64,000 nucleotides of DNA, from NCBI GenBank assembly GCA_905233985.1, contig CAJOFA010000009.1, positions 18,509 to 82,508 of the forward strand, given 5' to 3'. Positions 61,093-64,000 of this stretch are shown in pieces. Position 1 is the first letter of the stretch, and every line of letters starts with the position of its first letter. The stretch comes from an uncultured Prevotella sp. (GTDB taxonomy: Bacteria > Bacteroidota > Bacteroidia > Bacteroidales > Bacteroidaceae). The notes beneath the pieces were generated by a model. It was not told the origin of the DNA. It searched no databases and was given only the letters and a program-made list of their open reading frames with translations. The translations under genes were made by a program, and so were the position numbers.

Positions 61093-62012
61093 ATCAAACT
61101 ATATTATTGACAGGTGACATCCTGCTTGACCGCGGTGTTCGACAAGAAATAGAACAGCACGGTGTGGATGCGCTGTTCACACCAGAGATAGATTCCCTAT
61201 TTGCGGCGAGCGATGTTGTGGTGGGCAACTTGGAGTGTCCTGCCACAGACATTAGGACACCTGCCTCGAAGCTGTATGTCTTTCGGGCTGAACCGGAATG
61301 GCTTGACGTGCTGAAGCAACACGGTATCACGCACCTCAACCTCGCCAACAACCACACCGTTGATCAACGCCGTGGCGGACTGCGTAGCACCTACGACAAC
61401 TGTCTCCGTGCCGGCATCGTACCCATTGGAGCCGGAGAGACCATGAACCAAGCCGCTGATCCCGTCCTGTTGTCAGGAATCGGTAGTCAAAGCCCCTCCC
61501 CCATGGGGGAGGAAGGGAGGGGGCTCCCTCAGCGCAACGTCTGGCTCTTTGCCTCGCAACGTCTCAAGCTGGAGAACTTTACCTATCTGCCCCATGCTTT
61601 CAGCGTGTCACAGGAAGACATGGACACCCTCTGCCTGCGTATCAGCCGACTGCGCGCAACCGACCCGACAGCTTATATCATCGTCTCCCTGCACTGGGGG
61701 CATGAGCACCAGCTGAAGCCCGCACCCCAACAGCGTCAACAGGCACACCAGATTATTGATGCCGGTGCCGACTGCATCGTGGCACACCACACGCACACGC
61801 TGCAGACCATCGAGACCTATAAGGGCAAGCCCATCTATTACAGCATCGGTAATTTCATCTTCGACCCCACCAAGCCCATCAACGCACGGGCCTGCGTCGT
61901 GCAGATTACCATTCCCACACACACAGCCTCTGCCGACGGCAACACGCCGCCAGTTGAAGTAAAAACCATTCCCATCGAAATCAAACATTGTACCCCACAC
62001 CTCCAGAAATGA
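61005..62012 (+). CDS. CapA-family metallophosphatase-like lipoprotein
   Basis: A 335-residue lipoprotein (lipobox Cys18, GIVSC) of the CapA/PgsA family, metallophosphoesterase-like proteins tied to poly-gamma-glutamate or envelope polymers. Motifs: LTGDILLDRGV, GNLECPATD, NLANNHTVDQ, SLHWGHEHQ and AHHTHTLQTIE. I used ATG 61005; a TTG nine bases upstream lies inside the repeat arm. Residues about 160-175 (GSQSPSPMGEEGRGLPQ) come from a GC-rich palindrome, and residues 22-30 from the inverted word repeat. Confidence 0.87.
   Translation: MKRWYKLLSLLLLGIVSCTSLKSQTSNFKHQTILLTGDILLDRGVRQEIEQHGVDALFTPEIDSLFAASDVVVGNLECPATDIRTPASKLYVFRAEPEWLDVLKQHGITHLNLANNHTVDQRRGGLRSTYDNCLRAGIVPIGAGETMNQAADPVLLSGIGSQSPSPMGEEGRGLPQRNVWLFASQRLKLENFTYLPHAFSVSQEDMDTLCLRISRLRATDPTAYIIVSLHWGHEHQLKPAPQQRQQAHQIIDAGADCIVAHHTHTLQTIETYKGKPIYYSIGNFIFDPTKPINARACVVQITIPTHTASADGNTPPVEVKTIPIEIKHCTPHLQK
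61491..61524. repeat. in-frame GC palindrome in capA
   Basis: CCTCCCCCATGGGGGAGG (61495-61512) is a perfect 18-nt palindrome, extended by GGAAGGGAGGGGG; it encodes PSPMGEEGRG. Confidence 0.8.
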
Positions 62013-62032
62013 ACGAAAAGGTGTGGTAATAG

Positions 62033-62470
62033 CTATGGCTTTTCTTTTGAAGACTCCTCGACAGCCTCACATTCAGTCAGTAGTCCCCGACGGATATGAC
62101 CGGCCAAAGCACCGTCTGACGGCTTATAGCGTTTGCCATGAGGCGTGTAGTTGCATTTGAAGCCTGTGATATGACGGTCACTGCGAAACTCCTTCGGATC
62201 ATCTACGCAAACACTCTTTACGGAGATGGACAGTTTACCCATCTCATTGAGGTTTACCACATAGCCATATTGCATGTAGTGCTTGATCGTGTCAAATAAT
62301 TCACGTAAGACAAGCCTTACGTCCGACGCCTTCGCCGAACAGTTTGTCTCAATCATTTTCTCAATCTCCTCGAGCGAAATCTCGCCCTGTTTCACGGTGT
62401 GAGCATAATACTTACCGTAGTTCTTGTCGGTCTTGATTTTGTTCTGGACCAGTCTATAATGTATAGCCAT
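62033..62470 (-). CDS. HU-family DNA-binding protein
   Basis: A 145-residue HU/IHF-like protein of the longer Bacteroidetes type (HU-HIG). It starts MAIHYRLVQNKIKTDKNYGK; TNCSAKASDVRLVLRELFDT is the helical part and VVNLNEMGKLSISVKSV the arm. I chose ATG 62470 because the -7 element lies at 62488-62495. It converges on capA with a 20-nt gap. Confidence 0.87.
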   Translation of the reverse strand: MAIHYRLVQNKIKTDKNYGKYYAHTVKQGEISLEEIEKMIETNCSAKASDVRLVLRELFDTIKHYMQYGYVVNLNEMGKLSISVKSVCVDDPKEFRSDRHITGFKCNYTPHGKRYKPSDGALAGHIRRGLLTECEAVEESSKEKP

Positions 62471-62487
62471 AATTCGTTTTTTGCCTA

Positions 62488-62495
62488 CAAAGGTA
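62488..62495 (-). promoter_or_regulatory. -7 element of the HU-like gene
   Basis: TACCTTTG, 17 nt before the ATG; a CTTG close to the -33 consensus is at 62516-62519. Confidence 0.6.
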
Positions 62496-62527
62496 AGCAT
62501 TCATTTTGAAACGACCAAGCTTTATTG

Positions 62528-62592
62528 ACCAAAATCGGCGGATTTGGTAAGCAAAATCGACGAAATTGCTCACCAAATCCGCCGATTTTGGT
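62528..62592. repeat. 65-nt interrupted palindrome with perfect 21-bp arms
   Basis: Arms at 62528-62548 and 62572-62592 are exact reverse complements (ACCAAAATCGGCGGATTTGG core). The 23-nt centre pairs partly again. No T tract follows on either strand. Confidence 0.85.
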
Positions 62593-62738
62593 TAAAAAAG
62601 ACGTTCCATGTTATTTCTCTTTCCCTATAATGATGAAGCTTTGAGCAAACCGAGTTACAATAAGGTCGCTCGAGATGGCCGAGGTGCGGCCAAAAGTATT
62701 AAAGCAGGTAAAGTGAATACGCATGGAAACGTCTTGTA

Positions 62739-64000
62739 TTAAAGTCGTCTTTTCTCGGTGTTACCGGCACCAGTACCCTTGTATTTCGACGGGGTGACAT
62801 TGAAGCGGTAGCGCAGGGAGAGCTGGATGCAACGAGAATCGTTGTCCTCCATCTTACGGTACATCATCCTATTGCTGTAAAGCATGACATGGTTGATGCC
62901 TCCATTGAAGAGGTCGTTGCCTGTCAATTTGACGTTGAGACGGCGCTGGAAGAAGTCTTTGCTGACGGATTAGTGCAGTCAACCCAAATATTTGAGCCTG
63001 TATTGCCGTGAGTGTGCATATTGAAGTCGGCCTGTATGAGCCAGTCGTGGGGCAGCATGACGATGTTGCCTAATTGCAGGTTCAGCATCGGATGGCTGAA
63101 GCTCATCTCTTGACCATTAAACAGTGACTTGAACCAAGGTTTCATCAACGACACGTTGTATTGTGGCGTCCATGTTATCATGTCGTTTAATTTGACGTTC
63201 TTTTGTGCGCCCAAAGTAACAGTGAGCCAGTCGGCATGATCATAGTTCAGGTAGGTCACAAAATTCACCTTTGAATCCTCTTCCACACAATGGGAGAAGT
63301 TGGTCATCAGATAGAGCCATTTCCACATCACCATTGCGTTCAGGTTGTGGTACTTGATAGGCTTCAGATAGGGATTGCCCGTCTGCTGATTCAAGCGATT
63401 CTCATAGGTGACATCACTACTCAACTGCCAATATGAAGGACGTGTTGTCCGCTTTGCGTAGCTGAAAGAAAGCTGGAGATTCTTTGCTGACGTAGAAACA
63501 GAAAAGGACGGGAAGAAGTCATCGTAGGTGCGGCACTGCTCGTCACGTCGCTGTCCGCTGACGAAATACTCTGATTCTACGTGTTCGTAACGTAGACCTG
63601 CCGACAACTGGAAGCGCCCCAGACGCTGGCGCAGTTCCACGAAGGGGGCGATGTTGCTTTCGTGCTGCTCGTTGTTGCTATTAGCAATGTATCCTTCTTG
63701 ATTGTCGAAACTGCTGCGCCAGCGCGTATTGGTATATTCCTCGCCGACTTCTATCAAACCTTTCCATAGCGGATGTGTAACAAAGAGTTTCTCGGCAAAC
63801 ATCTTACTGCGTGTCTGGCTCTCGGTATTTACATCGCGGTCTTCGTACTCGGTACTGAGTTCCTGCTGCTGATTGCGACTCTGCTGCTTACGGGAGGTAT
63901 GGTCAGCGTTGAAGTCAATGCTGAGCTGGCCCACTTTTCCTGTGTAGTAAAGATTGACCTGATGTGTGGGCGCGTTCTTGTCACGCCGGACGCTGCTGTT
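62739..64000 (-). pseudogene. outer-membrane beta-barrel (OMP_b-brl_3/TonB receptor-like), frameshifted near its end; 5' part beyond the window
   Basis: The C-terminal part of a TonB-dependent-receptor-like barrel. The frame is open from the right edge to about 62970 (AKRTTRPSYWQLSSDVTYEN and NPYLKPIKYHNLNAMVMW are typical). It then runs into a stop at 62924 with unrelated residues, while the next frame carries the expected ending SKDFFQRRLNVKLTGNDLF to YRFNVTPSKYKGTG. A single missing base at about 62969-62971 explains this. It is either a young pseudogene or a sequencing error. Confidence 0.85.

Noticed and set aside
1..64000. Prophage, integrative element or defence island
   Set aside because: No integrase, transposase, relaxase, phage structural gene, toxin-antitoxin or restriction gene was recognised.

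Overview
The window reads as chromosome of a Bacteroidales bacterium, most like Prevotella/Segatella or a close rumen or gut relative. The evidence is a complete SusCDEF-type outer-membrane starch system, many lipoprotein signal peptides, Bacteroidetes promoters (TTTG, about 20 nt, TAnnTTTG), a xylanase/xylosidase pair resembling Prevotella xynA/xynB, and Bacteroidetes-only families (DUF2851, SusD, OMP_b-brl_3). I see no rRNA, tRNA, CRISPR array, integrase, transposase or prophage. No gene-free stretch exceeds 300 bases.

Layout. 1-13.4 kb: a starch locus. A GH97 alpha-glucosidase (cut by the left edge), a two-CBM20 MalQ, a sugar transporter and a LacI regulator face left; SusC, SusD, SusE-like and SusF-like face right. 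A 14-bp LacI-type palindrome sits between the two halves and a close variant lies upstream of malQ. 13.5-16.7 kb: pyrE, an SRPBCC protein, argH and a Rieske-like lipoprotein. 16.8-20.2 kb: a sensor kinase preceded by a pseudokinase-like partner. 20.3-26.9 kb: comF, recX and prmC facing left; a secreted protein, DUF2851, a thioesterase, dprA and dusB facing right. 26.9-34.4 kb: a hemicellulose cluster (SGNH-type esterase, GPH transporter, GH10 xylanase, GH43 xylosidase) followed by an orphan ECF sigma factor and a membrane-anchored AraC regulator. 34.4-41.5 kb: a lipoprotein, M16 peptidase, PfkB kinase, flavodiiron protein, LOG-family protein and DEAD-box helicase. 41.5-52.7 kb: GH3, an alanine/sodium symporter and a periplasmic flavodoxin facing left; an esterase, CE15, GH95 and guanine deaminase facing right. 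52.7-64 kb: a FadL-like protein, PNPase, a TlpA-like lipoprotein, an FG-GAP-like protein, DUF3160, CapA, an HU-like protein and a frameshifted outer-membrane barrel at the right edge.

How the genes work together. Starch is bound and imported by SusCDEF, cut by GH97 and rearranged by MalQ under LacI control. Xylan is cut by GH10, the fragments probably enter through the GPH transporter, and GH43 finishes them in the cytoplasm. CE15, the esterases, GH3 and GH95 would strip side chains and ester links.

The most unusual signal is a set of short word repeats (7-, 8- or 11-nt units, plus GC-rich palindromes). They lie at gene starts as inverted repeats bracketing the start codon, or in frame inside coding regions. 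The 7- and 8-nt units are coprime with 3, so each encodes the same short peptide in every frame, and in the best cases that peptide is a signal-peptide core. I know of no described system that matches this.
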